Assembly: GCF_019352895.1 (NCBI RefSeq)
Contig: NZ_JAAAFX010000004.1
Coordinates: 1,910,245-1,974,244, forward strand
Length of the DNA stretch: 64,000 bases
Source of the DNA: Variovorax boronicumulans
GTDB taxonomy: Bacteria > Pseudomonadota > Gammaproteobacteria > Burkholderiales > Burkholderiaceae_C
Direction: 5' to 3'
Each line of letters starts with the position of its first letter. Position 1 is the first letter of the stretch. Below the pieces are notes generated by a model. It saw only the letters and a list, made by a program, of their open reading frames with translations. It had not been told where the DNA came from and ran no database searches. The position numbers and the translations under genes were made by a program. This document shows positions 19,915 to 30,664 of the stretch, piece by piece.

Positions 19915-20742
19915 CTAAGTGTGTCTCTCGTGCTCGGCGACTGCGCTGGCTGGGGGGCGGGTCAAGAGGGCCTCGATCTCGGCGACGAACGGGACCGGAG
20001 AATCCAGGTGAGGGATATGTGCGACGGGCAGTTGCATGCAGCGTGCGCCTTCGATATTTGTCGCGATGGATTCACCCAACGCCGGCGGCGTCGACAGGTC
20101 GTACCGACCCGTGACGACAGTGGTCGGCGCATGGATGCGATGCAGTATCGGACGAAGGTCCATCTCGGAGAGCGCCTCGCCCGCGGCAGCGTAGGCCAAG
20201 GGGTCGACGAGCAGAAAGTTCTGCCGCACCGTCGCGATCAGGGCCTCGTTGCGCATGGCATTGGCCTCGAGGAACCAACGCCCGAGCGTGCTTTCGAGCA
20301 GCGCGCGCATTCCGCCTGCGCGCACTGTCTCGATGCGTGTCGGCCAGACGCCTTCGGGCAAGCGGGCCGCCGTGTTGGACACCAGCAGCCCCTTGAGCCG
20401 ATGACTCGCGTGTGCGCCGAGCCAGAGGCCGATCATTCCGCCGATGGAGATGCCGGCGAAATGAAAGCGCTCGGCGCCCGCGGCGTCGGCCACGGCCAGC
20501 ATGTCTTCGGCGAGCAAGCCGATCGTCCAGGGCGTGCGGACCGCCTGCTGTACAAGCGCCGATGCGCCGTGTCCGCGGTAGTCCATGCGGATGACACGAA
20601 ATGAATTCATCAGGCGCGGCATCACGCAGTCCCAGAGCGACTGGTCGGTGCCGAGCGAATTTCCGAGCAGCAAGGGCGGGCGTGCGGGGTGGCCGTCGGC
20701 ACGCCAGTACAGGCGCGCGCTGTCGCGATCGATGAAGGGCAT
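19915..20742 (-). CDS. Alpha/beta hydrolase, 3-oxoadipate enol-lactonase-like
   Basis: Alpha/beta-hydrolase-fold enzyme, 275 residues. The nucleophile elbow is GISIGG with S99, the oxyanion loop is GNSLGTD, the acid is in GRYDLSTPP and the histidine in [10 protein letters not shown]. The overall layout ([23 protein letters not shown]) resembles PcaD-type enol-lactonases, but no protocatechuate genes are near. It starts 20 bases upstream of the second peptide-transporter ATPase stop on the same strand, so it is the last gene of that operon and may be a hydrolase for the imported substrate. Confidence 0.8.
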   Translation of the reverse strand: MPFIDRDSARLYWRADGHPARPPLLLGNSLGTDQSLWDCVMPRLMNSFRVIRMDYRGHGASALVQQAVRTPWTIGLLAEDMLAVADAAGAERFHFAGISIGGMIGLWLGAHASHRLKGLLVSNTAARLPEGVWPTRIETVRAGGMRALLESTLGRWFLEANAMRNEALIATVRQNFLLVDPLAYAAAGEALSEMDLRPILHRIHAPTTVVTGRYDLSTPPALGESIATNIEGARCMQLPVAHIPHLDSPVPFVAEIEALLTRPPASAVAEHERHT

Positions 20743-20761
20743 GGTCTTGTTCTTGGAAGGT

Positions 20762-21798
20762 TCAGGAGGCTGCGGGGGGGCATGGGGTGAGCAAGTGGCA
20801 GGCGGCCCAGTGCCGTTCGGCGATCCGGATCATCGGCGGCTCGACCGTGCGGCAGGCTTCACCTACTTCGGCCGCGCGCGGGCAACGTGTGTGGAAGCGG
20901 CAACCCGAAGGTGGATTGACCGGCGAGGGCACGTCGCCCTGGAGCACGATGCGCTGGCGCCGCAGCGTCGGATCAGGCAGCGGGATTGCCGACATCAGAG
21001 CCTGTGTGTAGGGATGCGCTGGCTGCGCAAACAGCGCACGCTTGGGTGCGATCTCGACCATCTTGCCGAGATACATCACGCCCACGCGTTCGGAGATGTG
21101 CTTCACCACCGCCAGCCCATGCGCGATGAACAGATAGGCCAGGCCGAACTCCTTCTGCAGGTCGGCCAGCAGATTGATCACCTGCGACTGCGTGGAGACG
21201 TCGAGCGCCGAGACCGGTTCGTCGCAGACGATCAGCTTCGGGTTGAGCGCCAGCGCGCGCGCAATGCCGATGCGCTGGCGTTGCCCGCCGGAGAACTCGT
21301 GCGGATAGCGGATGGCATGGGAGCGTGAAAGTCCCACTGCATCGAGCAGGCGCATGACCCGTGCCTCGCGCTCGGCGCCATTTCCCAGGCGGTGGATTGC
21401 AAAGGGCTCGCCGACGATCTGTGCCACCGTCATCCGTGGATTGAGCGACGCGTAGGGATCCTGGAACACGATCTGGATGTCACGCCGCACCGCACGCATG
21501 CGGGCCGCATCCAGCGCCAGGATGTCCTGCCCTTCAAAGACAACCTGGCCGGCGCTGGCTTCCTGCAGGCGCACGATGACTTTGCCCAGTGTCGATTTTC
21601 CGCAGCCCGATTCACCGACGATGCCGAAGGTCTCGCCGTGGCCGATGTCGAACGAGACACCGTCGACCGCCTTGACGCTGCTGCCTCGATGGGCCATCAG
21701 GCCGGTGCCGCGCAGCGCGAAGTGCTTCTTGAGATCGTTGACCTGGAGCAACGGATCTGCCAATCGTGGTTCTGCCGAGATGATGTTCTGGTTCGAGA

Positions 21799-21802
<4 letters not shown>
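20762..21802 (-). CDS. Peptide ABC transporter ATPase, DppF/OppF type (second system)
   Basis: ATPase of a second Opp-type importer, 346 residues. Walker [13 protein letters not shown]-loop [13 protein letters not shown], signature [17 protein letters not shown], Walker [15 protein letters not shown] and the C-terminal cysteine cluster [17 protein letters not shown] are present. The start at 21802 overlaps the upstream ATPase stop as ATGA; an upstream in-frame ATG at 21901 lies inside that gene and is not used. Operon order on the minus strand is binding protein, two permeases, two ATPases, alpha/beta hydrolase. Confidence 0.92.
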
Positions 21803-22818
<1,016 letters not shown>

Positions 22819-22820
22819 GT

Positions 22821-23675
22821 CTAGCGCTCCAGCGTGTTGAGTCGCGGGTCGAGCAGATCCCGCAGGCGGTCGCCGAGCAGGTTGATGCCGACGACGGTGA
22901 TGAAGATGGCCAGCCCCGGCACGGCCGACAGCCACCATTCGGTCGAGACGTAGGTGCGACCATCGGCGATCATGCCGCCCCAGGTCGGGATGTCCGAGGG
23001 AACGCCCAGGCCGAGAAAGCTCAGCGATGCTTCGAACAGGATCATCTTGCCGACCTGCATGCTGCCGATGACGATGACCGAGGACATCACGTTGGGCAGC
23101 AGGTGACGGAACATCAGCCGCGCACCCGATGCCCCCAGCGCCTGTGCGGCCTGCACGAACTCGCGCTCGCGCAGCACCAGGACTTCGGCCCGCACGATGC
23201 GCGCGAACTGCACCCAACTGGTCACGCCGAGCACCAGCACCAGATTGAACAGGCTCGGGCCGAGCACTGCCACCACGGCCAGCGCCAGCACCAGGAAAGG
23301 AACCGCCAGCTGGACATCGGCGACGCCCATGAGCACGCGACCCAGGTGACGGTCGTCATAGCCGGCCAACAAACCAAGCACGACGCCGAGCACGCCCGAG
23401 ATCAGCACCGAGGCCACGCCGACCAGCAACGACACGCGCGATCCCACGATGAGACGGCTCAGCAGATCGCGACCCAGTGCGTCGGTGCCAAAGAGGTGGA
23501 GCGCCCCGGTGTCGGAGCGCGCCAGTGGCGGCAGCATGCGCTGCATGATGTCCTGGTCGGCCGGATCGAACGGCACGAGCCAGGGCGCGAACAGGGCCGA
23601 TATCACCACCACCAGCACGACGGCGAGACCCAGGGTGGCGAGATGGCTGCGCGTGAACTTTCGCAGGAATTGCAT
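22821..23675 (-). CDS. Peptide ABC transporter permease, DppC/OppC type (second system)
   Basis: Inner-membrane permease, 284 residues, with the [20 protein letters not shown] block (the GTDxxGRD motif), about six membrane segments and the coupling loop [20 protein letters not shown] near residue 172. It lies 6 bases downstream of the DppB-type gene and 2 bases upstream of the ATPase start. A complete gene of normal length. Confidence 0.92.
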   Translation of the reverse strand: MQFLRKFTRSHLATLGLAVVLVVVISALFAPWLVPFDPADQDIMQRMLPPLARSDTGALHLFGTDALGRDLLSRLIVGSRVSLLVGVASVLISGVLGVVLGLLAGYDDRHLGRVLMGVADVQLAVPFLVLALAVVAVLGPSLFNLVLVLGVTSWVQFARIVRAEVLVLREREFVQAAQALGASGARLMFRHLLPNVMSSVIVIGSMQVGKMILFEASLSFLGLGVPSDIPTWGGMIADGRTYVSTEWWLSAVPGLAIFITVVGINLLGDRLRDLLDPRLNTLER

Positions 23676-23681
23676 GGCGTT

Positions 23682-24599
23682 CTATTTCTTCTTCAGACGG
23701 GGGTCGATCAGCACGTAGGCCATGTCCACCGTGAGGTTGATGGCCACGATCACCAGCGCCATGAAGAGCACGAAGGCCTGCACGATGGCGAAGTCGCGAG
23801 TGGCAATGGCCTGGATGGCCAGCCGTCCCATGCCGGGATAGGCGAACACCTCCTCGGTGATGACCGCGCCGCCCAGCAACGCGCCGACCTGCAGCGCGAT
23901 GACCGTGAGCGTCGGCACCGCTGCGTTGCGCAGCGCATGGCGCAGGATGACGGCGCTTTCGGCGAGCCCCTTGCCGCGCGCGGTGCGGATGTAGTCTGCC
24001 TGCAGCACTTCGAGCATGCTGGAGCGCAGCAGCCGCGTGATGATCGCGGTCGAGTAACCAGCCAGCGCGACCGCCGGCAGCACCAGATGGGCCCAGCTTC
24101 CACGGCCCGAGGCCGGAAGCCAATGCAGCTTCTCGGAGAACACCAGGACCAGCATCAGTCCGAGCCAGAAGGTCGGCAGGCTCTGGCCCATGAGCGAGAT
24201 CACCATGCCGCCGCGATCGAACGCGGAATTTCGGCGCACCGCCGCCAGGATGCCGAGCGGAATGCCGAGCACGCAGGACAGCAGCAGCGCCGCGCCTGCG
24301 AGCTGCAGGGTCGCCGGCAGACGCTCGAGCACCAGCTGCATGGCGGGCTGCTGGTAGCGCATCGATTGGCCGAAATCGCCCTGCAGCGCGCGGCCGACGA
24401 ACTCGAGGTACTGCACCGGCAGCGGTCGGTCGAAGCCGAACTGACGGCGAAAGCGAGCGATCTCCTCGGGCGAGGTTTCGGGCGGCAGGAACAGCGCGGT
24501 CGGGTCGCCGCCCAGGCGAACGAGGAAGAACACCAGCACGGAGACCCCCGCGATCACCGCGGCGGCGTAGAGGAGGCGAACGGCTATGTAACGCAGCAT
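23682..24599 (-). CDS. Peptide ABC transporter permease, DppB/OppB type (second system)
   Basis: Inner-membrane permease, 305 residues, starting MLRYIAVRLLYAAAVIAGVS, with the DppB-type GDFGQSMRYQQP segment, the coupling loop DYIRTARGKGLAESAVILRH near residue 208 and EEVFAYPGMGRLA. The N-terminal membrane segment is intact. It lies 30 bases downstream of the binding-protein gene, with no obvious hairpin between them, unlike the first system. Confidence 0.92.
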   Translation of the reverse strand: MLRYIAVRLLYAAAVIAGVSVLVFFLVRLGGDPTALFLPPETSPEEIARFRRQFGFDRPLPVQYLEFVGRALQGDFGQSMRYQQPAMQLVLERLPATLQLAGAALLLSCVLGIPLGILAAVRRNSAFDRGGMVISLMGQSLPTFWLGLMLVLVFSEKLHWLPASGRGSWAHLVLPAVALAGYSTAIITRLLRSSMLEVLQADYIRTARGKGLAESAVILRHALRNAAVPTLTVIALQVGALLGGAVITEEVFAYPGMGRLAIQAIATRDFAIVQAFVLFMALVIVAINLTVDMAYVLIDPRLKKK

Positions 24600-24629
24600 G
24601 ATCGGTAGGCGTGTGGCACGAAACGGGCG

Positions 24630-26150
24630 TTACCTGGCGTACTGCGCATGGCGCAGGTCGATCAGCGTGTCGCTGCGTGCCTGCCAATTGAGCCGGGCGT
24701 TCACACCGAAGATCAGCGGCGCCTGGAACATCGGCAGGTGCGGCGCTTCTTCCTTGATGATCTTCGCCGCGGCTTCATAGGTCTTCTTGCGCCTGTCGAC
24801 ATCCAGCGTGCTGCGACCCTCGAGCAGCAGGGCGTCGAGCGCCTTGTTGCTGAAGTAGCTCTGGTACTGGCCCGTGGCCAGCAGCGGATACCAGACCATG
24901 TCGGCGTCGGCGCCGCTCCAGCCCGGATACATGATGCCCTCGCGCCCCTTCTTCTCGGAGACCTGCGCCCATACGCCCGGCTCCATGTACTTGGGAACCA
25001 CCTTGATGCCGACCTTCGAGAGAAAACCTGCCGCGGCCTCCATGATTTCCTTGTCCTTGAGCAGGTAGCCCTGGCGGGAGGTCATCGGGATGGTGAAGCC
25101 GTTCGGGAATCCCGCTTCGGCGAGCAGTGCCTTGGCTTTGACCGGGTCGTAGGGGTAGGGCGCGATGTCGGCCGGGTAGCCGAATGCATCCTTGGGCAGG
25201 TTGACGGCCACGCGCTGGCCCGTGCCTTCGAGGATCGCCTTCTGGATGGCGTCGACGTTGATCGCATAATTGATCGCCTGGCGCACGCGCTTGTCCTGCA
25301 GCGGGCCCGGCTTGAGCGTGTCGAACGCGAAGAAGAACAGGAAGTCGCTCGGGATGCTGACGATCTTGGAGCTGCCGGCCTGCAGGCTCTTCATTTCCCC
25401 GGGCGGGACGTTCTCGGCGATGTCCACACCGCCGGCCTTGAGTTCTGCGATGCGCGTGCGCGGCTCGGAGATCGGACGCCACACGATCTTCTTGATCGCG
25501 GGCGCACCGCCCCAGTAGTCGGGATTGGCCTCCATGACAACGCGGTCGTCCTTGACCCATTCGACGAAACGATAGGGGCCGGTGCCCACGGGCCGGGTGG
25601 CGAGGATGTTCGCGTCGTGCGCCTTGACGTACCTGGGCGGCACGATCAATGCCGGGAACGACGCCTCGTAGACAGAGAACAGCATCGTCGGGTAGGGCGT
25701 AGCGGTCTTGAAGTCGACGGTGTACTTGTCGACCACCACCACCTGCTTGATGGCGGAAATGCGCGAGTAGTACGGTGCCTTGGTGGCCGGATCGAGTGCG
25801 CGGTCGAAGGTGAACTTGACCGTCTGTGCGTCGAACGCCTCGCCGTCGTGGAACTTAACGCCCTGGCGCAGTTTGAAGCGCCAGGTGAGCGGATCGGGAT
25901 TGCTCCAAGACAGCGCCAACGCGGGTGCGAAGTTGCCTTTTTCGTCGCGCGTGACGAGGGGGTCGTAGAGATGCATGAGCACGTTGGCGGTGCTGAACGA
26001 CGAATGCTTGGCGGGGTCCATCGTGTAGGCGTCGGCCTTCTGCGCCACGACCACCAGTCCCTGGGATGCATGTGTCTGCGCTGATGCGCCGTCGGACGCG
26101 GCAAAGGTGGCGATGGCGCAGAGCAGCGATGCGGCAAAAAGTTTTTTCAT
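24630..26150 (-). CDS. Peptide-type ABC transporter substrate-binding protein (second system)
   Basis: Periplasmic binding protein of the SBP_bac_5 family, about 506 residues. The start at 26150 gives a classical signal peptide (KK, then LFAASLLCAIATFAAS, cleavage near ASA-QT). An in-frame ATG at 26159 would add three residues, and neither start has a strong ribosome binding site. Family blocks include YTMDPAKHSS near residue 40, LALSWSNPDPLTWRFKLRQGVKFHDG and GTGPYRFVEW. It follows the glycoside-hydrolase-like gene on the same strand within a few bases, which ties this importer to the catabolic genes upstream. Confidence 0.92.
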   Translation of the reverse strand: MKKLFAASLLCAIATFAASDGASAQTHASQGLVVVAQKADAYTMDPAKHSSFSTANVLMHLYDPLVTRDEKGNFAPALALSWSNPDPLTWRFKLRQGVKFHDGEAFDAQTVKFTFDRALDPATKAPYYSRISAIKQVVVVDKYTVDFKTATPYPTMLFSVYEASFPALIVPPRYVKAHDANILATRPVGTGPYRFVEWVKDDRVVMEANPDYWGGAPAIKKIVWRPISEPRTRIAELKAGGVDIAENVPPGEMKSLQAGSSKIVSIPSDFLFFFAFDTLKPGPLQDKRVRQAINYAINVDAIQKAILEGTGQRVAVNLPKDAFGYPADIAPYPYDPVKAKALLAEAGFPNGFTIPMTSRQGYLLKDKEIMEAAAGFLSKVGIKVVPKYMEPGVWAQVSEKKGREGIMYPGWSGADADMVWYPLLATGQYQSYFSNKALDALLLEGRSTLDVDRRKKTYEAAAKIIKEEAPHLPMFQAPLIFGVNARLNWQARSDTLIDLRHAQYAR

Positions 26151-26162
26151 GTTGGGCATTCG

Positions 26163-28265
26163 TCAGTTGGCGAGCTCGCGCTCTTCGATCAGTGCGATCG
26201 CCGCGAAGGCGTCGAGGCGGTCGAGTTCGAACACGACGTCGTCGCCGTCGCGTGCGAACTGCAGGGGGGTGCCGGTGTCGAGCCGACGCAGCGAAGTGGC
26301 AGCACTGCGCACGCGGACCTGGAAACCGGCGAGCGGCGTGGTCTCGACGATGGGCTTGCCCTGCGAGGCCGCGCCGTTGATCGCATGCAGCACCCGACCA
26401 CGGGGATGTGCATACAGCACGAACTCGACCGACGAAGGCGCGTTCGAACGGATCGGCGCCGGCCCCGCCATCTCGTCGAGCAGGTGGCCCAGCAGTGTCA
26501 CGTACTCGGGGATGGCGCAGTAGTGGTGCAGCGCGCCGGGCCGCCAGGGCATCCATGCGACGCCACCCTCACCGTGGGGGCGTCGCACCAGTCCGGGCGC
26601 GCTGCCGGGGCCCTGTACCACGGTGAACTCCGGCGCGTTGTTGCGGAAGGGGCCGATCAGGCGCAGGTCGGCGCTGCTCAGGCCTGCTGTGTCGAGACCT
26701 TCGGGGGTCCAGAAATCGCCATCGCCGCCGATATGCGGGATGTCGCCGAAGACGGCCTGCAGGCGCACATCGGCCAGCTCGAGGTAGCCGCCGAAGATGG
26801 TCTGCGAAGCGCCGGGCAGCCAGGGCAACGATGCCAGCGCGGGACGGGGCCGCGGGTGGCCGTTTTCGTCCCCGGCGCCAACGTCGGCGGTGGCGATCAG
26901 CTGGCCGCCCCGCGCAACGTAGCGATCGATCGCACCAGCGTCGGCGTCGCTGATGCAACTGGCCGCGGGCAGGATGACGGCGGCATAACGCGCGAGATCG
27001 ACGCCCGCCAGATCGCCGGCGGGAATCACGTCGCAGGGATAGCGCAACTGCACCAGCATCTCGTAGGTGCCGCGGAACTCCGCCACATGGCCGGGGCTCA
27101 GCGGATCGCCCGCGGGGCGGGCGGCATCCGGGCCCCAGTCCACGCTGTCCTGCGAACGGACCAGCGCGATGCGCGCCACCGACGCAAGGCCACGGTACCA
27201 GTCGGCATTGGCCACTTGGTAGCGCGCGAACTCGAGCAGGCCCGGCAGCGAACGTGGGTCGTCCTGTTCGAGCCGGCCATTGAGTGCGGGCGCGGTGTTG
27301 GCGCCGTGCGCGGCGACCTGGACCAGATTTCGCAGCAGGCGTCCGACCGGCATGGCCGTCTGGCGGCTGGCGAAGAACTCGGAGCCGGTCTGGATCAGCA
27401 GCGGCGGCGTGTCGGGCTTCAATGCACGCGACGCCAGCGCTTCTTCCGCGCCCCAGTGGTTCCATTGCGGCTGCGGATCGACCGGATTGACGGCGAGTGG
27501 GTTGGAGACCTGCGCGCCGATCATGTCGGACACCTGCGCCATTGCGTGGTAGTTCCAGCCATCGCGAACGTGGTGGTACGGGATCAGCATCGCATTCGGC
27601 GAGCGCGCGCGCACGAAGTCGCGCACGCGGCCCATGTAGGCGGCCAGGAAGCCCTGACGCCAGCGTTCGTAGGCCGGCGAGCGCACGCCCTCGGGTGGCA
27701 CGCCTTCACCGGTCGCGGCCCGCACCACGGCCTGGCAGCGGCTGCAATGGCAACGGCTCACGCTCAGGAAGTTGTAGAAGAAGCCGTCGACGGCATAGCG
27801 CTCGAGCATCTCGGCAAGGATGGCGAAATTCTCGACCTGCCAGAAGTCACCGGTGGCGCAGGTCTGCGGCATCTCCCACACCATGTGGGGCGTCCCGTCC
27901 TGCCGGTAGCTCAACCATTCCGGATGCGCCTCGAGGGTCTCTGCACGGCATTTGCTGATGTCCATGCGCACGATGGTGCGGATCCCCGCGCGCCGGGCGG
28001 CGGACACCACGTCCCCGACGAAGTCGCCGCTCAGGTAGGGGTTGATGCGCTGGGAAGCGAGCGCGGTGGGGTACCAGGCGGAGAAACCGCCGCCCATCGC
28101 GATGTAGGCGCCCGCGCCCATGGCCCGGACTTCGTCCATCAGCGTGTCGGCGTCGAGTCCGACCGCATCGACCTCGCGCAGCAGATGCTGGAAGAACCGG
28201 ATCGGCTGGCGCCACCAGGCATCAGTAACGAGGGGCGTGGACGGAAGAAGGTTGAGGTTGTTCAT
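26163..28265 (-). CDS. Putative glycoside-hydrolase-like protein (TIM-barrel plus glutamine-amidotransferase-like region)
   Basis: A 700-residue cytoplasmic protein with no signal peptide. The N-terminal 350 residues look like a TIM barrel of the hypothetical glycosyl hydrolase or alpha-L-fucosidase-like group, with RTIVRMDISKCRAETLEAHPEW and the paired-cysteine segment SRCHCSRCQ. The middle part (about 420-520; YAAVILPAASCISDADAGAI, then YVARGGQLIATADVG) resembles the trimerisation domain of GH42 beta-galactosidases. The C-terminal 100 residues are beta-rich. A soluble hydrolase inside an Opp operon suggests the imported molecule is a glycoside or glycosylated amide. Its start overlaps the upstream amidohydrolase stop as ATGA. 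The precise family and substrate are uncertain. Confidence 0.6.
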   Translation of the reverse strand: MNNLNLLPSTPLVTDAWWRQPIRFFQHLLREVDAVGLDADTLMDEVRAMGAGAYIAMGGGFSAWYPTALASQRINPYLSGDFVGDVVSAARRAGIRTIVRMDISKCRAETLEAHPEWLSYRQDGTPHMVWEMPQTCATGDFWQVENFAILAEMLERYAVDGFFYNFLSVSRCHCSRCQAVVRAATGEGVPPEGVRSPAYERWRQGFLAAYMGRVRDFVRARSPNAMLIPYHHVRDGWNYHAMAQVSDMIGAQVSNPLAVNPVDPQPQWNHWGAEEALASRALKPDTPPLLIQTGSEFFASRQTAMPVGRLLRNLVQVAAHGANTAPALNGRLEQDDPRSLPGLLEFARYQVANADWYRGLASVARIALVRSQDSVDWGPDAARPAGDPLSPGHVAEFRGTYEMLVQLRYPCDVIPAGDLAGVDLARYAAVILPAASCISDADAGAIDRYVARGGQLIATADVGAGDENGHPRPRPALASLPWLPGASQTIFGGYLELADVRLQAVFGDIPHIGGDGDFWTPEGLDTAGLSSADLRLIGPFRNNAPEFTVVQGPGSAPGLVRRPHGEGGVAWMPWRPGALHHYCAIPEYVTLLGHLLDEMAGPAPIRSNAPSSVEFVLYAHPRGRVLHAINGAASQGKPIVETTPLAGFQVRVRSAATSLRRLDTGTPLQFARDGDDVVFELDRLDAFAAIALIEERELAN

Positions 28266-29785
28266 GGCGTGAGGGATGGCAGGGCGTGAATGCGGCGGTG
28301 CATGTGGGCCAGCGGCGCGAAGAGCGGATGCGCAGGGATGGCAGGAGCGGTGCGTGCAACAGATCGGCGTTGGTCCGCGAAGGCCTGCGCTTCGGCCCAC
28401 AACGCCGCCTCCCGGATTCGGGTGCAGGCACCGTCGCGCACGACGATGCACCCCGCCACCATGACCAGATCGGCGGCGGCCCGTGCATGCGACAGGACCA
28501 GTTGTTGTACGGGGTCGTGCAGGGGAACCAGGCCTGGCGCCTGCAACTTGAACAGCGACAGGTCTGCGGCCAGGCCGACGCTGATGGCACCCGTGACGGT
28601 GCCGAGGCCGAGCGCATCGGCGCCGTCACGCGTGGCGAGCCGCAGCGCGGTCTGTGGTCCGATCCAGTCGCTCGAATCGTGCGAGCGCGTGTTGTGCAGC
28701 AGTGCGGCCCACTTGGCGGTCTCGAGCATGTGATTGCTGTCGTTGCAGCAGGCACTGTCGGTGCCCAGAGCCACCCGGATGCCGCGTCGCAGCATCGCAG
28801 GCACCGGCGCGACGCCGCTGCCCAGCCGCGCATTGCTGACCGGGTTGTGGACCACCGCGGCGCCCTTGCGAGCGATGCGGTCCAGGTCTTCATCGTCGAC
28901 CCAGACCGAATGCACGAGATGGGTTCGCCTGCCGAGCAGGCCGCGCTCGTCGAGATGGCGGATCGTCGAGCCACCATGGAGGCGGCGCCCCATTTCGCGC
29001 TGGGCGCGGGTTTCGAGCACATGGGTGTGCAGCAGCAGCCCGTGCGCCTGGGAGAAGGCGCCGCACCGCATCAGCAGCGCGTCGGTGCAGCGCTGCGGGC
29101 CCGACGGGCCGATGGCGCCCAGGATGCGCCCTTCGGTGCCATGCCAGCGGCGCACGAAGTCGGCGACACGTGCGACCTGCTCGTCGGCGGGCATCTGCGG
29201 TGCGGAAGAAGCCTGGCATGAAGGCAAGCCCGCCATGTCTTCGGCGTCGAGTGGCAGCGTGTCGGCCAACGGCCGGTCGGCAACCACGGGCGCGATCACT
29301 GCGCGCATGCCCGCATCGCGATAGGCATTGGCCACCGCGTCGAGGCCATCCGCGTCGAGATGGTCGGCAAAGCGCACGTGGTCGAGTACCGTGGTGGTGC
29401 CGCTGCGCAGCATCTCGATGCAGCCCAGCAGGGCCGACACGTAGATCTCGCGCGCGGACGGCGCGCCACGGGCCGCTGCGCAGGCCAGCGACCACTGCTC
29501 GAGCGGCAGGGCTGGCGCGGTGCCTGCAATCAGGTTGTCGGGCGAATGGCTGTGCGCATTGACGAAGCCGGGCACCAGCAGGCAGTCGGTTGCATCGATG
29601 ACCCTGTCGCCGGGCGAGGGCGCAGCGCCATGGCCCGCGGGATTCACTTCGGCGATGCACCCGTGCACCACGAGCACGTCGCAACGCTCTGCGCGGTGGC
29701 CGCTGCCGTCGGGCAGCAGGCACAGCGCACCCTCGATGTGGCAACGCGCGCTCTCGGTGTCGGATAACGTGGTGACGCGTGGCAT
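28262..29785 (-). CDS. TRZ/ATZ-type amidohydrolase (deaminase/hydrolase) 1
   Basis: Cytoplasmic metal-dependent amidohydrolase of the cytosine/guanine deaminase and chlorohydrolase group, 507 residues. Metal ligands H78 and H80 lie in GFVNAHSHSPDN; further ligands are H255 in LLHTHVLET, H292 in HLVHSVW, and D343 in LGTDSACCND. Characterised relatives remove amino or chloro groups from purines, pyrimidines or triazines. It is longer than most relatives because of about 60 extra C-terminal residues. It lies between a nucleoside phosphorylase gene one base upstream and the GH-like gene, with which it overlaps by four bases. Confidence 0.85.
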   Translation of the reverse strand: MPRVTTLSDTESARCHIEGALCLLPDGSGHRAERCDVLVVHGCIAEVNPAGHGAAPSPGDRVIDATDCLLVPGFVNAHSHSPDNLIAGTAPALPLEQWSLACAAARGAPSAREIYVSALLGCIEMLRSGTTTVLDHVRFADHLDADGLDAVANAYRDAGMRAVIAPVVADRPLADTLPLDAEDMAGLPSCQASSAPQMPADEQVARVADFVRRWHGTEGRILGAIGPSGPQRCTDALLMRCGAFSQAHGLLLHTHVLETRAQREMGRRLHGGSTIRHLDERGLLGRRTHLVHSVWVDDEDLDRIARKGAAVVHNPVSNARLGSGVAPVPAMLRRGIRVALGTDSACCNDSNHMLETAKWAALLHNTRSHDSSDWIGPQTALRLATRDGADALGLGTVTGAISVGLAADLSLFKLQAPGLVPLHDPVQQLVLSHARAAADLVMVAGCIVVRDGACTRIREAALWAEAQAFADQRRSVARTAPAIPAHPLFAPLAHMHRRIHALPSLTP

Positions 29786-29786
29786 G

Positions 29787-30644
29787 TCAGGCGGCGTTGT
29801 CGAGGCTGCAGCGCGTGAGCCAGCCTGGGCGCTGGCCATGGAAGCCACCGCGCAGCGCATGGCCGCAGCCGCAGCCGCGGCTCGCCGGCAGCGTTGCGAT
29901 GCTGTCGATCAGTGCCTGCTCGATGCGGTCGTGCGCGCCATTGGCGTAGTAGTCGTCGTTCATGCTGCCCGGCCCCACATGGACCACGGCGGGCGCCATG
30001 CCGGCACCGAAATTGATGACCGGGGCGATCGACGCGAAGCACATCTCGGCCTCGCGGGCGAACACCACCTCGGGCACCATCGGCGTGCCGACGATGTCGC
30101 CGCCCTCCTGCTGGAACACGCGGATCTCGGCCGGCGTCTCGAAGCGCGGTCCTTCGGTGCAGACGAAGACGCCGCGGTCGATCACGCGCTCGCTGACCTT
30201 CTGCGCCGCCCCGATGAGCGCGCCGCGCACCTCGGGGCAGAAGGGCTCCGTCATGTCCACGCGCACCCAGCATTCGGTGTCGTCGAACAGCGAGAGCGCA
30301 CGCACCTTGGTGCGGTCGAGGAAGTCGTGCGATACCACGATGTCGCCGGGCCGGATGGCGGGGTTGACCGAGCCGATGGCATTTTGCGAGACCACGCGTT
30401 CCACGCCCAGCGTGCGCAGCGCCCAGAGGTTGGCGCGGTGGTTGATCTTGTGGCTGGGCGTCGTAAGGTCCGCGCCGTAGCGCAGCACCACGGCAGCATT
30501 GCGCCCGCCGATGCGGCCCGTCAGCACGCTGGCATCGCCCCAGGGCGTGGTCACGCGCTGCTCGGCGCGGTCGGTCAGCAGGCGTTCGGAAGCGGCGCTG
30601 GTGATGAGTCCGACCGGTGCGGTCGAGGAGCTGGATGTCGTCAT
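29787..30644 (-). CDS. MTAP/PNP-family purine nucleoside phosphorylase
   Basis: Phosphorylase of the PNP/MTAP (trimeric, family 2C) group, 285 residues. It cleaves a purine nucleoside or 5-methylthio analogue with phosphate. Diagnostic blocks are HKINHRANLWALRTLGVERV near residue 65, NAIGSVNPAIRPGDIV, and TEGPRFETPAEIR (163-175). At the base-recognition position, adenine-specific MTAP has TDYD, while this protein has VINFG with N211. Asn occupies the equivalent position in 6-oxopurine-specific PNP, so inosine/guanosine-like substrates are more likely than methylthioadenosine. It is flanked on both sides by deaminase-type amidohydrolases. Confidence 0.85.
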   Translation of the reverse strand: MTTSSSSTAPVGLITSAASERLLTDRAEQRVTTPWGDASVLTGRIGGRNAAVVLRYGADLTTPSHKINHRANLWALRTLGVERVVSQNAIGSVNPAIRPGDIVVSHDFLDRTKVRALSLFDDTECWVRVDMTEPFCPEVRGALIGAAQKVSERVIDRGVFVCTEGPRFETPAEIRVFQQEGGDIVGTPMVPEVVFAREAEMCFASIAPVINFGAGMAPAVVHVGPGSMNDDYYANGAHDRIEQALIDSIATLPASRGCGCGHALRGGFHGQRPGWLTRCSLDNAA

Positions 30645-30664
30645 GGTTTTCTCGATTTCTGGCT

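Noticed and set aside
26385..28289. 634-codon plus-strand frame opposite the GH-like gene
   Set aside because: Composition bias of a shadow frame; the opposite strand is in an operon with ATGA coupling.
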